DNA of 64,000 nucleotides from Nymphaea colorata (Eukaryota > Streptophyta > Magnoliopsida > Nymphaeales > Nymphaeaceae). The first letter of the stretch is position 1. The number at the start of each line of letters is the position of its first letter. A program made the translations under genes and the position numbers. Positions 34,694 to 45,629 of the stretch are shown in pieces. The stretch lies in contig NW_022204508.1 of the NCBI RefSeq assembly GCF_008831285.2, forward strand, positions 1,206,575-1,270,574. Reading direction: 5' to 3'. The notes under the pieces were generated by a model. That model did not search any database and was not told the origin of the DNA. It was given only the letters and a program-made list of their open reading frames with translations.

Positions 34694-35470
34694 AGATGTG
34701 TCCTTTGTAAAAAAAGGGAAGAGTCTCCTTTTTATCTGTTTGGATGTTGCGAGTTTTCTTCTTATGTGAAGAAATATGTGGGAGGAAAATTTAATATCTT
34801 TATTCCTTCTTTTAGTTCAATAAAGAAAGAGTATGATTGGTGGAGAATGAAACATTTTTTGCAGTAGTTGGATAAATAAATGCTGGTGTCTCCTTTTCCC
34901 GATGATCACCTTGATGATTTGGAAAGAGATAAATGAGTGCACACTAGTTCTGAAAGAGATAGAAGATATAAATTTTATAACCTATGGAAAGATTTCTATT
35001 GACAATGCAGGGTGGATTTAAAAACATAAAAGATAGATGGGACTGTGGTTTCCATCAGGTATTCTATCAGATCCAGGGAAAGTGCCATCCAATGTCGATA
35101 TGGTGGTAGAATCCATATGTTTTTATCATAATCGATTGCAGGCCATTGTTATGTGCTCTAGAGAACAGGGGATAAGGAGAAAGGGGAAAACGACAGTTGG
35201 CCATGGTAGAATAGAAGGTATGTGAGCATTTCTGGATGGAGTTTGGAAAGAAAGGTCGTTTCAGGGGTTACAATCCTAGTGGTGAGGTCATTGATGTGCT
35301 TCTTTTCCCCATTCCGGAAAATTCTATAAGGTAGTGGTCTTAAAGCTTTTCTTTTCTTTGTTTTGGATCCTTGTTGCCTTCTGTAGGCTACCTTGGGGGT
35401 TTCCTTATGTTCTTTTGGTTTCTTTACGATATCTTCAGTCATTTGTTATTTTTTAGTATTAAAAGGGAGG

Positions 35471-36600
35471 GGGCCTATAGCCCAGCGGATTTGCATTTGA
35501 AATTGTTCCACTGTTTTCAACTATTCATTCTTTTGAGGCCTACAGCCCAGCCTATTCATGCATTTAGTATTAAAAGGAGTTGCATCCTCATGCTGTTTGA
35601 GGAGGGGAGGCCACGGACATCGATCAAAGGTCACCTCTGCTCCTATGAGGGAGACTGTACATCATATTTTTTTTACAAAAAAAGGGAGGGAGGGGAAGCT
35701 GTCACCTACATAGGGGCAGAGCCAACTGTTACTTGATACTAAGAGAAAAAAGTGTTACTTGATACTATTTTTTTTTAAGCCATCCATCATGTTGGATCGA
35801 ATTCTTAGTGATTTTGAAAATCTAAAGTCTGTATATATATATATATATGGATGTTGTTCGACAGCCACAAAATTTGTTAAAAAGAAAGGATGCTCGTAAA
35901 ACATCGAAAGGGGAGGTGATGCCACCTTCCCCATCAGCAGGAAGGGAGAAACCAGTTGCCTCACCCCTTTTTGCCAGCAGCTGCCGCCAGTAGTGTAGAT
36001 ACATATAGGCTGGCGTGGGAAGTTGTCCACACCACCAATAAAATTTTTATTTATTTTACATATTTTTACATAGATTTATTACAATTATTTACATATTTAT
36101 ATATGTTGTGCCCCTCTAGAAATGAGAATTTCTATAATAGTGCTCCATATCCAAATTTCTGGCCCCGTCAGTGCCTGCTGCCGCCTTTTGTGTCCGGTGG
36201 ACCTGCCGGTGATGGAAAGGCCTCGACAGGCTTTCAGTGGTGAGGGGGCAGGTGTCTCCCTCCCTTTGTTTACTATTTCTTCATTAAACAAAAAATCGAG
36301 GCAGTGGATGCTGTTGTATACCCCAGAGGTGTGCCTTGCTGGTTGCCAGTGAAGGTAGGGCAGGGGAAGTCGCCGCCCTGAGAAACAATAGCCTGCCACC
36401 CTCAACGGCGGGCAGATACTCTGCCAGCGAGGTTGGGCTGTGACAACGATGGCAAGGCGCGACAGCCTCGCCCTTCTCACAGAGGCAAGGGGAGGCATCT
36501 TCTATCCACACGATGCTAGACACGGCGACACTATTGACTGTCATTAAAAAAAAAAAAAAAGAGAAGTAAGTGGGTCATCCACATACCGGCCGAGCATTAA
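35471..36600. other. Unassigned, with small local duplications
   Basis: 'ttttagtattaaaagg' at about 35,453 recurs at about 35,565, and 'ggcctatagcccagc' at about 35,477 recurs as 'ggcctacagcccagcc' at about 35,538, so about 110 bp is duplicated in tandem. 'gttacttgatacta' occurs at 35,729 and 35,754. Positions 36,150-36,540 are GC-richer and open in several frames, but no protein family is visible. Confidence 0.45.
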
Positions 36601-37232
36601 GGGATAGATCTAGACTGGTTAAATTACCGATAAAAGGCCTTTAAAAAAATGTGAACCTCCCCATCTGTTTCTAAATACTAATTTAATTTAATGTAAAACA
36701 TGTTTTAGTTAAAGTTAACTTTATATAAAATTTGAACTTTCTACAAACAAACTTTTGATGTTATATGAGCCGTTTATTTGAAGAAAACGTTATTAATATA
36801 AAAACTGATCAACTTAATATATATTTCTCAATAAATCGTTCTTAAGATCATATCTACAAGGTTAGATTGATAAAATAATATTTTAATAATTAATGGATCC
36901 AGCTTTAATCCTTTACCCAAGCGGTCTAAATATTTGCTAGTTTTAAGTAGATGCACATTCATATGCACACTATAGTGCTTTTGTGGTATGCATACAATAT
37001 CAATGATGACATATAAATATGTGCCATTGTAAAGTCTTTAGTGGCACTTTTGATCTGCCATCAAATATAGATGGCATGTGGTGTGTCTCACTGAATGGTC
37101 AGTAGTGGTGTTTTATAGTTGTCATGGATTAATATATTAAATTTGTGTCACTAATGCTTTTCAATGGCATTTATTCCTTAAACATGCGAGCTATTAGTTT
37201 CAATCTGCAGTGACAAATAGAATAGATTCTAT
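36601..37232. other. AT-rich intergenic sequence
   Basis: Nothing recognisable. Confidence 0.5.
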
Positions 37233-37400
37233 GAACAGTAGGGGTGGAACTAAGGGGCTGGCAAGGGCGGCAGCCCCCTCAAAAAAAAAAACATGTAAAT
37301 TTTAAAAAATGATTTATCCTATATAAAAATTTTTGAAAAATCATATTTCTTCTCCTGCCTAAAATTTTGAAACTACAATTTGACCACTTTCATCTAGAAT
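37233..37400 (-). mobile_element. Fragment of the small hAT-type MITE family (inverted)
   Basis: 'aggggtggaactaagggg ... aaacatgtaaattttaaaaaatga' matches the reverse complement of the 40,859-41,015 and 8,362-8,530 MITEs (cccct end, acatgtaaatttt core). The far end is not defined. Confidence 0.5.
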
Positions 37401-37557
37401 TTATTGGAGAAAAAATACGGCGGCTGTTGTTTATATGGTCAAAAAAAGTTTGTGATTCCTATCCACAAGAGAATCAATGTAAAAATCTAATATAATAAGG
37501 ATGTAATTTAATTAAGAATATAAAAGGAGGCCAGTATCCAAGTTCTCTTTATAAATG

Positions 37558-37657
37558 NNNNNNNNNNNNNNNNNNNNNNNNNNNNNNNNNNNNNNNNNNN
37601 NNNNNNNNNNNNNNNNNNNNNNNNNNNNNNNNNNNNNNNNNNNNNNNNNNNNNNNNN
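37558..37657. other. Assembly gap (100 N)
   Basis: Exactly 100 undetermined bases, the conventional size for a gap of unknown length. Distances across it, including the 47-kb spacing of the duplication, may therefore not be true. Confidence 0.98.
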
Positions 37658-38569
37658 TCTGCATAGATACTAAAAGTTACTCTTTTCCTTTTAAGAAAAT
37701 TTTAAAAACAATTTTAAATATTATTTTGTTTTCAATCCATCAATTGATGCACAAAGGCCCCGATTATTAGCTGAATGATAAAATCCCAAGTGGCCATTAT
37801 TTGAGCGGCCTTCAAAGGTTTTCACATTTAGGCCATTAATATGCATTTAATGATCTTCATAAATTTAAAACACAAACCCACAGTCTGAAAATGCGCCTAC
37901 ATTCTTAACCTTTAAGAATGCACTTGCTAGCACTATACACATTTCTTCAAAATTATATGAGATGTTTGAAAAAAATTGGAAACTGCTTATAGTTGAATAA
38001 TTTATATTCATGCATTTTATAGTGGTTTTTTTAACTCAGATGGTATATGAAAGCATTGACATTATAAAACTTTTGCAAAGTGTAAGATCTAAGAAATGAC
38101 ACCAACATGTCCATATGAGGCTTTGGCATCGGTTGTTTTATGAGGAAGCAGGCCAGCTGGATCACCTGTTTCTCAGCATTTACTTGATTATAATATGGCC
38201 AAAATTCAGTGACAGCAAGTGAATGTATAACAAGCCTGGCTCGCCCCAGCCACAAGATCCAAGCAAAAATGAAAAGAAAAAAATAGACTTGTTAGTTTGT
38301 AGACAGCGGTATGGACCACAATATATAATTGGCAAACAATCCCGTTCATTGCATGAACTTTATTTTTGTCAAAAAGAAAAACACTTAATTTGATCAAGAT
38401 AAACATCTGGGTTAAAATCAGACCCAACTATTCCACACCCTTCACACACTTATCAAAAAGCTTCTAAAGCTAAAGCTTTCCTCTCTTATTTTCCATTCAT
38501 TTCTACAACTCGCTGTCTTCTGTCGGCAAGTTATACAGACACACACACACACACACACAACACACACAC

Positions 38570-38600
<31 letters not shown>

Positions 38601-38613
38601 TATATATATATAT

Positions 38614-38648
<35 letters not shown>

Positions 38649-38657
38649 TAGTATGTA

Positions 38658-38705
<48 letters not shown>

Positions 38706-39600
38706 CCACAGCAACAACCGAGGTACTTAATGAACTGTACATTTTTACCACTGTGCGAAAAATGTTGGATTTCTTCTTTTAAACCCTCAACTGCAGCTTT
38801 ATGTGTATGAAATCAAGAAAGCCAACATGAAAGCAAATTGGTAGAAAAACTAGCAAGAAAACCTAGCCTGGCCATGTAATTGGTCTGAACCAACCTTGCC
38901 TGGCTAGTGCCACTTGATCTTAATTTGTTGCTATTGTTAGAGAGACCTTTCACACTTAGTACTGAGTCATGGTTCTGTCAAACAGAGTCTGTTGAAAAAC
39001 AACAGCTGAACTAGATTTGTATGAGTCCCAGACATCCTGATCCTAAGCCCAATCATGGGGACATCATGTTAAACGAGTACTAACTAAACGAGTAACAGAA
39101 ACAGTACATGTTTAGCATAAGCAAGCTAAATAAGTTGGGTTTGAGCTCGATGTCGTATCGTCAAGTTGAGCTCGAGCTTGAGTTTTTTGAGTCAGTCAAT
39201 ATTCGTTTTGATTTAAATTTATGTTCAATTTTAAACAAATGTCTATCCGATATCCATGTATTTTGGAAGTCGATTCTTAAAATATCAACTACTGTGGTTT
39301 GAAATGATTAGTTGTTTATTTAGAAGCTGGATTTGTATATAGAATGCTAATTAAAAAGTCAAATTCATATAAAATTCAGATTATGAATATAAAAGTTAGA
39401 TTGAAATGTTGTCACATTTGAATTCGTTTTGAAATACGTGGACCATATTCAATAAATCGGACATTTATTGTTTCCAATTTCATCCCATTCTTAATAAAAC
39501 ATGGGAGCCTACTGCTGGTCAGTTTGCATCGGTAACTGGACATTATAAAATGATACATATGGTCCAAATCCAATTTATTGGCATCCTAAGGCTTGGATCA
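37658..39600. other. Intergenic; long (CA)n/(TA)n/(TATG)n microsatellite
   Basis: Simple repeats at about 38,540-38,702: interrupted (CA)n, then (TA)n, (TATG)n and (TA)n. Elsewhere AT-rich. A 70-bp minus-strand exon-like stretch (38,235-38,166) with acceptor and donor is noted but not called. Confidence 0.6.
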
Positions 39601-41490
39601 TCAAAAAGAAAACAATATTGACATTTAAAAAAACGTCAGTTAAAAATGTCTAGACCACCATTAATACTTTTATTGATGGATGTCAGGATCCATGAGTGTA
39701 GATTGTGTACTAAATATTTCAATGACGGGTCCACTAGACCGTTAGTAGATGTCAAATTATACTAATGGCTGTTGCTGTTAGTGTATTGCTGGGGTAGCGA
39801 CGCTTGCTTACATCAGTCAGTCATTTGTGCACTTACACTGAAAATCGTGGCCATCTTGTATTGCTGAGGATTTACTGACACGCCCGCAGCCATCACTACA
39901 GTATACCATATATAGTAATGACTGGCTACCATCAGTGCACTTTTTACTAACGGAAATACCCACCAGAAAAAATTAATATTTAATATTGTCAATTGCTTCC
40001 TGTCAGTAATAGCTATTTTATGGACGCTAGATTGCACTTTTACTGATGTGAGATACCTGTCAGTAAAAGGTTGTAATATGTTTTATATTATACTATATCA
40101 TGTGCAACCTGAAAAATAGGAATACAAAAAAAACTTGCACGATATCAATAACAGAACAAAATGCAATCAATGTATTATACAGAACATATTATTGATTAAC
40201 AGACAAATGAATGGATATATCCTTAATAACAAGTACATATGTATGAATAAGTCTAACAATTTTTTGATACATGTAGCCCATCTTAGATATTCCAATGGTA
40301 TTGGTAATAATATTCAAAACATGAAACGAAGTCCAATAATCTAGACTTCAAATTTCATCTATACTTATCAATGGCGTAAATCAGGCGGCAAAGTTGCATA
40401 GAACAAGTAAAATATGTTACGAGAAATGGCATGATTTTAATATAAAATATATTTGAAACTTAACCGAATGATCCCACAAGTGAAGCTATAATTTGATTTA
40501 CACTATCTACGAGCATATCTACCTTTGTACATTTAGTATCTACCTTGGGGACCTTAACACAAGTTGTCTCGAGCTCAGACACTTTAATTTAACTTCATCA
40601 TATGGTGCACATTTTTCCTCAAGTACAACTAGTTTTTCTTGTATAGTATTGACTTGTTTTCTTAATGCTGCATTTTGTGCTTCGAGTTGATTCTTGCTTG
40701 TGCTTCCAGTAGGAAATTGTGAAGGTTTCACACTTAGTATTCAATGGTGGTCTACCGTGGCTGATTAAAGGTGGTTCAATGGTTGTTAGTGGCAAGCAAC
40801 ACAGATGTGGGGGAAGCTGTGGATGACAAACAGAGGAAAATCGAATGGGGATTGCAACCAGGCGTGGAACCAAAAATTTTTTCATGAAGGGGGTTGAAGT
40901 AAAGTTTCTAAATTTTGACTTTTCCAAAATTTTTATATAGACAAGCGAAATTTTCTAAAATTTACATGTTTTTTTTTTTTTTTTTGCTGTGGGCTCTCCC
41001 TTGGATTCGCCCCTGATTGCAACAGAAAAATAAGGATAAGTGTTCATTGATGGAAGACGAAAAACCATCAGCATAAAGGAAGATATATCATGAGAAACTG
41101 TGAGCAAGCTTTTAAACATACGCTGACAGAAGAAACAACGTCACCTAGATAAATACTGATGGCATTGATACGCCGTTCGTAAAAGTTGTATATTTATTGA
41201 TGTGCTCAAGACAACTCAGTAAACAATGGGTTGTCTACACGTTTAAGGGAAGACCCACCATTAGTGACAGCGGAATCGAACATTAGTGATTCAATAAGCA
41301 GTGATGGTTATCATTGGACGTTAGTGATACTCATTTCAATACTGATGGTTCCCATAATAGTTGGTAAATATCTAGTCTTTATAGATGCCTATGGACATGT
41401 CATCAATCAACATGATGCTCTTCATTGTCACCGTCGTTAACTCGTCAACCGAATTTTTACTGATGGTTTCCTTCTAGCCGTCAGTATTTT
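39601..41490. mobile_element. CACTA-like element remnant (subterminal repeats)
   Basis: Both ends carry dense short repeats of the type (t)actgatg ... gtcagtaa in both orientations (39,640-40,080 and 41,150-41,490), the layout of CACTA subterminal regions. A minus-strand 63-codon frame between them (40,731-40,540) reads SKNQLEAQNAALRKQVNTIQ and VVLEEKCAPYDEVK, a coiled-coil tail like those of CACTA-associated plant transposase proteins. No transposase core and no CACTA terminus with target duplication was found. Borders are approximate. Confidence 0.45.
40859..41015. mobile_element. hAT-type MITE, 157 bp, with perfect 8-bp target duplication
   Basis: Ends caggcgtggaacc and ggattcgcccctg are imperfect inverted repeats, flanked by attgcaac at 40,851-40,858 and 41,016-41,023. 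Noncoding, with a T-run of about 19. Nested in the CACTA-like remnant, so younger than it. Confidence 0.9.
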
Positions 41491-41714
41491 TTTTTTTTTG
41501 GTGGGAGTGGATCCCTGATGCATTCCACAAGATTCAAATATCTGCTCGATATTCAAATTTGGGCGCACAGGGCCTCTAAATGTACAATAGGTTATCGGTC
41601 CAACTTATCTTAATATTTGCTCAATATAAAATGGTATGTGTAATGTTCATCAGTAGCCATGTCTCCATTTACATCACACCCTTCCTTTGGATTTAAGCAA
41701 GGAGCTTAAAGTAT

Positions 41715-42080
41715 AGTAATCACTCCAAAAGAGAAAATTTAAAGAGAGAGACATTAACAAGAGAGATTAATAAAAGAGAGACGAAAACTAGAAAAAAAAG
41801 AGAGGGAAAATGAGAGATTAGTTAAAGAAGAGGGAGAACACAAAAAACAAAGAAAAAGTAAAAAGAGTGAGAGAGGGAAGTTCAAAAAAGGAAAAGATAG
41901 AGATTGAAAGAAAGAGCAAATGAAGAGGAAAGTAAAAATTGGAGAGGTTAAAGAGAGAGCAACCTAAAAGAAAGAGTGGGAGAGAGAAAGATATTTAAAA
42001 GAGAGAGAATTAAAAAAAAAAGAGAGTTTCAAAAAAAGAGATAGTTGAAAAGACAGATTTTTAAAAAATAGAGAAAGAGA
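41715..42080 (+). repeat. Purine satellite (GA/TTAATAAAAGAGAG type)
   Basis: Same satellite as 26,830-27,670 in the same orientation (gagattaataaaagagag and similar), followed by an LTR-like promoter block. Confidence 0.75.
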
Positions 42081-42699
42081 GAATTAAAAAGACAAACTTG
42101 CATTATTCATACTTCCAAAGCTTTAAGAAAAATCCTTCTCTCTCCGAATCCATCTCTATGGATTCATTGGCTTGACATGAAATCAAAAAGTCAAAAAAAA
42201 TAGAAAAGATCAACATACCTTGATAAAGTCGAAGAATAAATCACTTCTTTGCTTCCACTATCAAATAAGGTCATCAAATGAGGACTCCAATGAGTTGAAG
42301 AAAGTAGACAAGAGCCTTTAATGAGCTCCTCGATTATAAAAATTGAAGAAGAAGAAATACACAAGATTGAAAATGAGGAAGCACTAAAGAGAGATATTAA
42401 AGTGAAAAGAGGATAAGAAGAAAGTTTGGAGTAGGAGAGGGAAGACTTCAAGGGGTTGTCAGGCATATTAGAAGGTAGAAATGAAAAAGTATTTACAAAG
42501 AGAGAGGGCTCGAAGGGGTTGATGATGTATTAGAAGGTAGAAACGAATGATTATTTATACATGAAAAAGACCCAATGACATTTTAGTATTTTTTTAAGTA
42601 TAATTAGTTATTAATTAGTTATTATTGGCTTCAAATTACATAATTTCCTAATAAGGTTAAAATTGTTCAAAAAATTGAGCGAGAGTTTGACTGTGCCAA

Positions 42700-42975
42700 G
42701 GTCAAGCTATTCCCAAGCACCCAGCAAGCTAGGCCTAGCTGAGCGGCAGAAACAGGCCAGCCACTGACATATCCTAACGAGGCAAGACCTGTTGAGCCGG
42801 CTGGGGCCACACCTGGTTAAGCCAGGCTTGCGTTCTGGCCGCCGGTACAGCCTGGTGCGACCTAGCCTACCCATACCAAGCTAGGCTTGGCCAGGTCCTG
42901 TGCATATCCTGTCGTTCTAGGTACGGCCTGACAGTGCCTTGCTGCACCAAATACATCTAGCCACGCAGAAGTGAG
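42700..42975. other. GC-rich cassette in LTR-like module
   Basis: About 275 bp dominated by 'gccaggc', 'gcctagc' and 'ggccagc' words between AT-rich flanks. It resembles 23,030-23,990 in word style and occupies the place held by CpG-rich cassettes in the other long LTRs. Confidence 0.55.
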
Positions 42976-43179
42976 CCCACAGACAGGGACATGGCAGTTT
43001 TTTTTTTTTTTTTTGAGAAAATGAGGGTATATTTGAAAAAATGAAGGATATTTAGTGAAAATCAATGGCATTTTGGAAATTTAAAGATATCTTAAAAAAA
43101 TCAAGGGTATTCTGATGATTTTGAACAAGAAATCAATGACATTTTGGAAAATGGCGTAATGCTTCGATTCTTGAGCTAG

Positions 43180-43930
43180 AAAGGATTTGCAACTTAAATT
43201 TGGATCCAAAACCAGACCCAAATATTTGGGTTTGTCAAATTTATAATTTTGGAGTTGGAAATGGATACAAATAATAAATTTGAAACTCAAATGTGGATCT
43301 AGGTTTGGAAATTGACCTACGTCTCAGACTTGGATCTGGATCTAGATCAAAAGCTTAAAATGCATCTAGAGTCATACATTTGGATTTGGATATGAAATTC
43401 AGATTCAGATCTGAATATTAGATTTAGATATGGACTGAGATGAGAACATGGAATGAGATCTAAATTTCGAATTTGTCCAAGCGTTTGGATTCAGACAACT
43501 ATTTGGGTCAAGATTTTGGATTCTTGGATCTAGACTGGATCTAAATTTGATCCAAAGGCTCAAATTTGGATAAAATGGATACATAATTTGGATTTGGATC
43601 AAGATTCAGATATATTGGATCCATGTTTTGATCTGAAAGCCTGTTTTGTATCTGAAAACTATGATATGGATCTAGGGATCTGTTTCAGAAATGTTACTGG
43701 GATTTAGATATGGATTTGGATGTAGGGATTTGTTTTGGATATGAAGATGAGATTTGGATCTAGCGATCTGTTTTAGCTTTGGAGCTGGGATTTGGATCTA
43801 AATCTAGATTTAGGGATCTGTTTTGGGTCATTGCATGTGTTTTAGATTGGATCCACACTTGATTTTGGATCTGAAGTATAAAATTAGTCAAAATTTGGGT
43901 TGAACTTGGGTTCAAAGTCTGAAATTTAGT
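43180..43930 (+). repeat. Degenerate 'ggatctagatttggat' repeat
   Basis: About 750 bp of short imperfect repeats of 'tttggatctgg', 'gatctagat' and 'ggatttggat' with no regular long period. Minus-strand frames rich in Asn/Pro/Ser are by-products. Similar but shorter text appears in the LTRs at 12,010-12,055 and 14,520-14,580. Confidence 0.75.
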
Positions 43931-44075
43931 TCCAAATGAGCCACAAAAATAATTGACCATAAATCGAAGGAGAAATGATCCAAATTAGGGGAAATTGAAG
44001 TGTTTGGGACTAAAACTCATTGAAATTTGTGTAAATTTGTCAAAATATGCTGCTTTGGAAAAATTGGAGGTGAGA

Positions 44076-45629
44076 ACACACACATCCATTTTTGCAATTT
44101 AAAGAAATAACAGCTATAAGAATTGAACTAACATTCATACTTTCACTGGCCGGTCAGTCTGACCAACTATGGTATAGTATTGCTCAGGCTTCCTCTCTAG
44201 GAGATGGTAGAGTAAATTGCCATGGTCATGAATTTTATAGAATTATCACAGGCGGACATGAAATGCCATTTAGTTTCTCTACTTTGCGAAATTAAATTTA
44301 AATTTGACTAATCAGATTCTGTTGAAAGGAGAAGAATAAGAAGAAAGCAAGAAGAAATATTCTACCTAGAAACTACATATTGGACAACTAAGAGACGTAA
44401 GGATAGTCAACAATCTGATTTGCGTTCTCACATTATTCTCATCACTGCCGTAATTTCTTCTATAACTCTGACAAGTTTTTCAAGTTATTGGTATTTGTTT
44501 TTTTTAATATTTTAAAGCAAGAAAAATAATTACTGCAGACAATATTAAAACAAATAATTTCTATTTTAAAAAATGAATCACAGTCTGGAAAAAAAGACTA
44601 TCAATATGTTCTTGATTACTGGATCGGGGTCTAAATAACTGAATGGTATTAAGTGATCACGTGCCACTGTGGTAAATATATATCCGGCACCATGTTACAC
44701 TAGTTAGGATGTGATTTAGGAAGTTTTTCATCTTTACTTTAATATCATTCTTATTTTATTAGCTTACCCCTGCATGAGCGCACTTCGCCTCTAATGTTCT
44801 TTTTTTTTTTCTTAATTGTCAGTGAAGTACAAATCCAGGTGACGTAGAAGATTGGGGTTGAGGTTTTCTTCTGGATTTATTTAGCAGCAGTCATGATCAA
44901 TGTTGCATTTATGTATAAGATAGAGAGAGAGGAGAGAGCCAGAAAGATCAACCTTATTCATAATAAAAGTTATATAGTAGATCAACCTTATTTATAATGT
45001 TAAAAGAGACAGACAAGCCAAGAGAGAGAGAGGGGGGGGGGAAGGGAGACACACAGAAAGAGAGAGAGAGGCAAATCTAGGATAGACAGAAAGATTATTA
45101 TAATATATATATAATATATACAATACACACACACACTCTCTCATGTGACTTTATGCCAATCTTAACATTATGACAAATGTTGGATATGGTTTAATGGATT
45201 CAATATTTACTTTTGTGACCAAGCCCAAATTTGACTCTAAAGTCCAGCAAATTGTTTGCAGCAGCATTTGGTCACATTCAATATCAAAATAAATGTGAGT
45301 TGAAGATTGAATATGCAAAATTTACAAAATCTGATAAACAAGAGCATTAACACGAAATCTGACAAACCTGAAAAGAGGAACTCTAAGAGATTTAGAAGGC
45401 TTGGGTTGGGGATTCTTTCCATCAGATTTATTTAACTGCTAGTAAATTAAATAATTTAACTTCTTCTTTAGCATAACTTAGTAAAAAAATGTGTGATTGA
45501 GTATTTTCCTATGTGCCATATTATTATAAACATATTTCACCAGATTGAAGAGGGAAACGGGTCACACCACTACTGAAGGGAAAATTCATTGAATGGCAGA
45601 CACAGACAGGACAAAATAAGCAGCAATTT
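44076..45629. other. Intergenic; GA microsatellites
   Basis: (GA)-rich runs at 44,920-44,940, 45,020-45,032 and 45,058-45,070, a G-run at about 45,033-45,042 and (CA)n near 45,126. No gene recognised. Confidence 0.55.

Larger units (their letters stand above)
27851..35470 (+). mobile_element. Decayed LINE interrupted by a hAT MITE and a Ty3/gypsy element
   Basis: Plus-strand LINE coding text in three pieces. Positions 27,851-28,889 hold RGLRQGGPISPFLFIFLMKV (about 27,960), the 'YLGLPLF' region and KILKKLALWKSRLLSFQGKS (about 28,400). Positions 29,336-29,727 are the middle piece. From 34,699 the zinc-knuckle-like CVLCKKREESPFYLFGC resumes (about 34,699-34,750), and weaker C-terminal text runs to about 35,240. 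Removing both insertions with one copy of each target duplication rejoins the reading text (FRLGNW|DWG and ANR|CVLC), which proves the nest. Frameshifts and stops are common. The 3' end near 35,470 is a guess from loss of signal. The 5' end is truncated inside LTR sequence. Confidence 0.8.
42081..44075 (+). mobile_element. Diverged LTR-like module of the long-LTR type
   Basis: Follows the purine satellite with a TATA-like ttatttatac (42,551-42,560), an AT-rich block, a GC-rich cassette (42,700-42,975), a degenerate 'ggatctagatttggat' repeat (43,180-43,930), and an end 'aaaattggaggtgagaacaca' (about 44,056-44,078) that parallels the solo LTR end. The order of parts matches the solo LTR but direct sequence similarity is weak, so membership is an inference. 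Confidence 0.45.

Noticed and set aside
36097-36544. Overlapping minus-strand open frames (133 and 86 codons) in a GC-richer patch
   Set aside because: Different frames overlap, no known motifs, no splice or start context; probably compositional.
38166-38235. A 70-bp minus-strand exon-like stretch reading LVIHSLAVTEFWPYYNQVN with acceptor and donor
   Set aside because: Single isolated candidate with no partner exon in phase and no family recognised; too weak to call.
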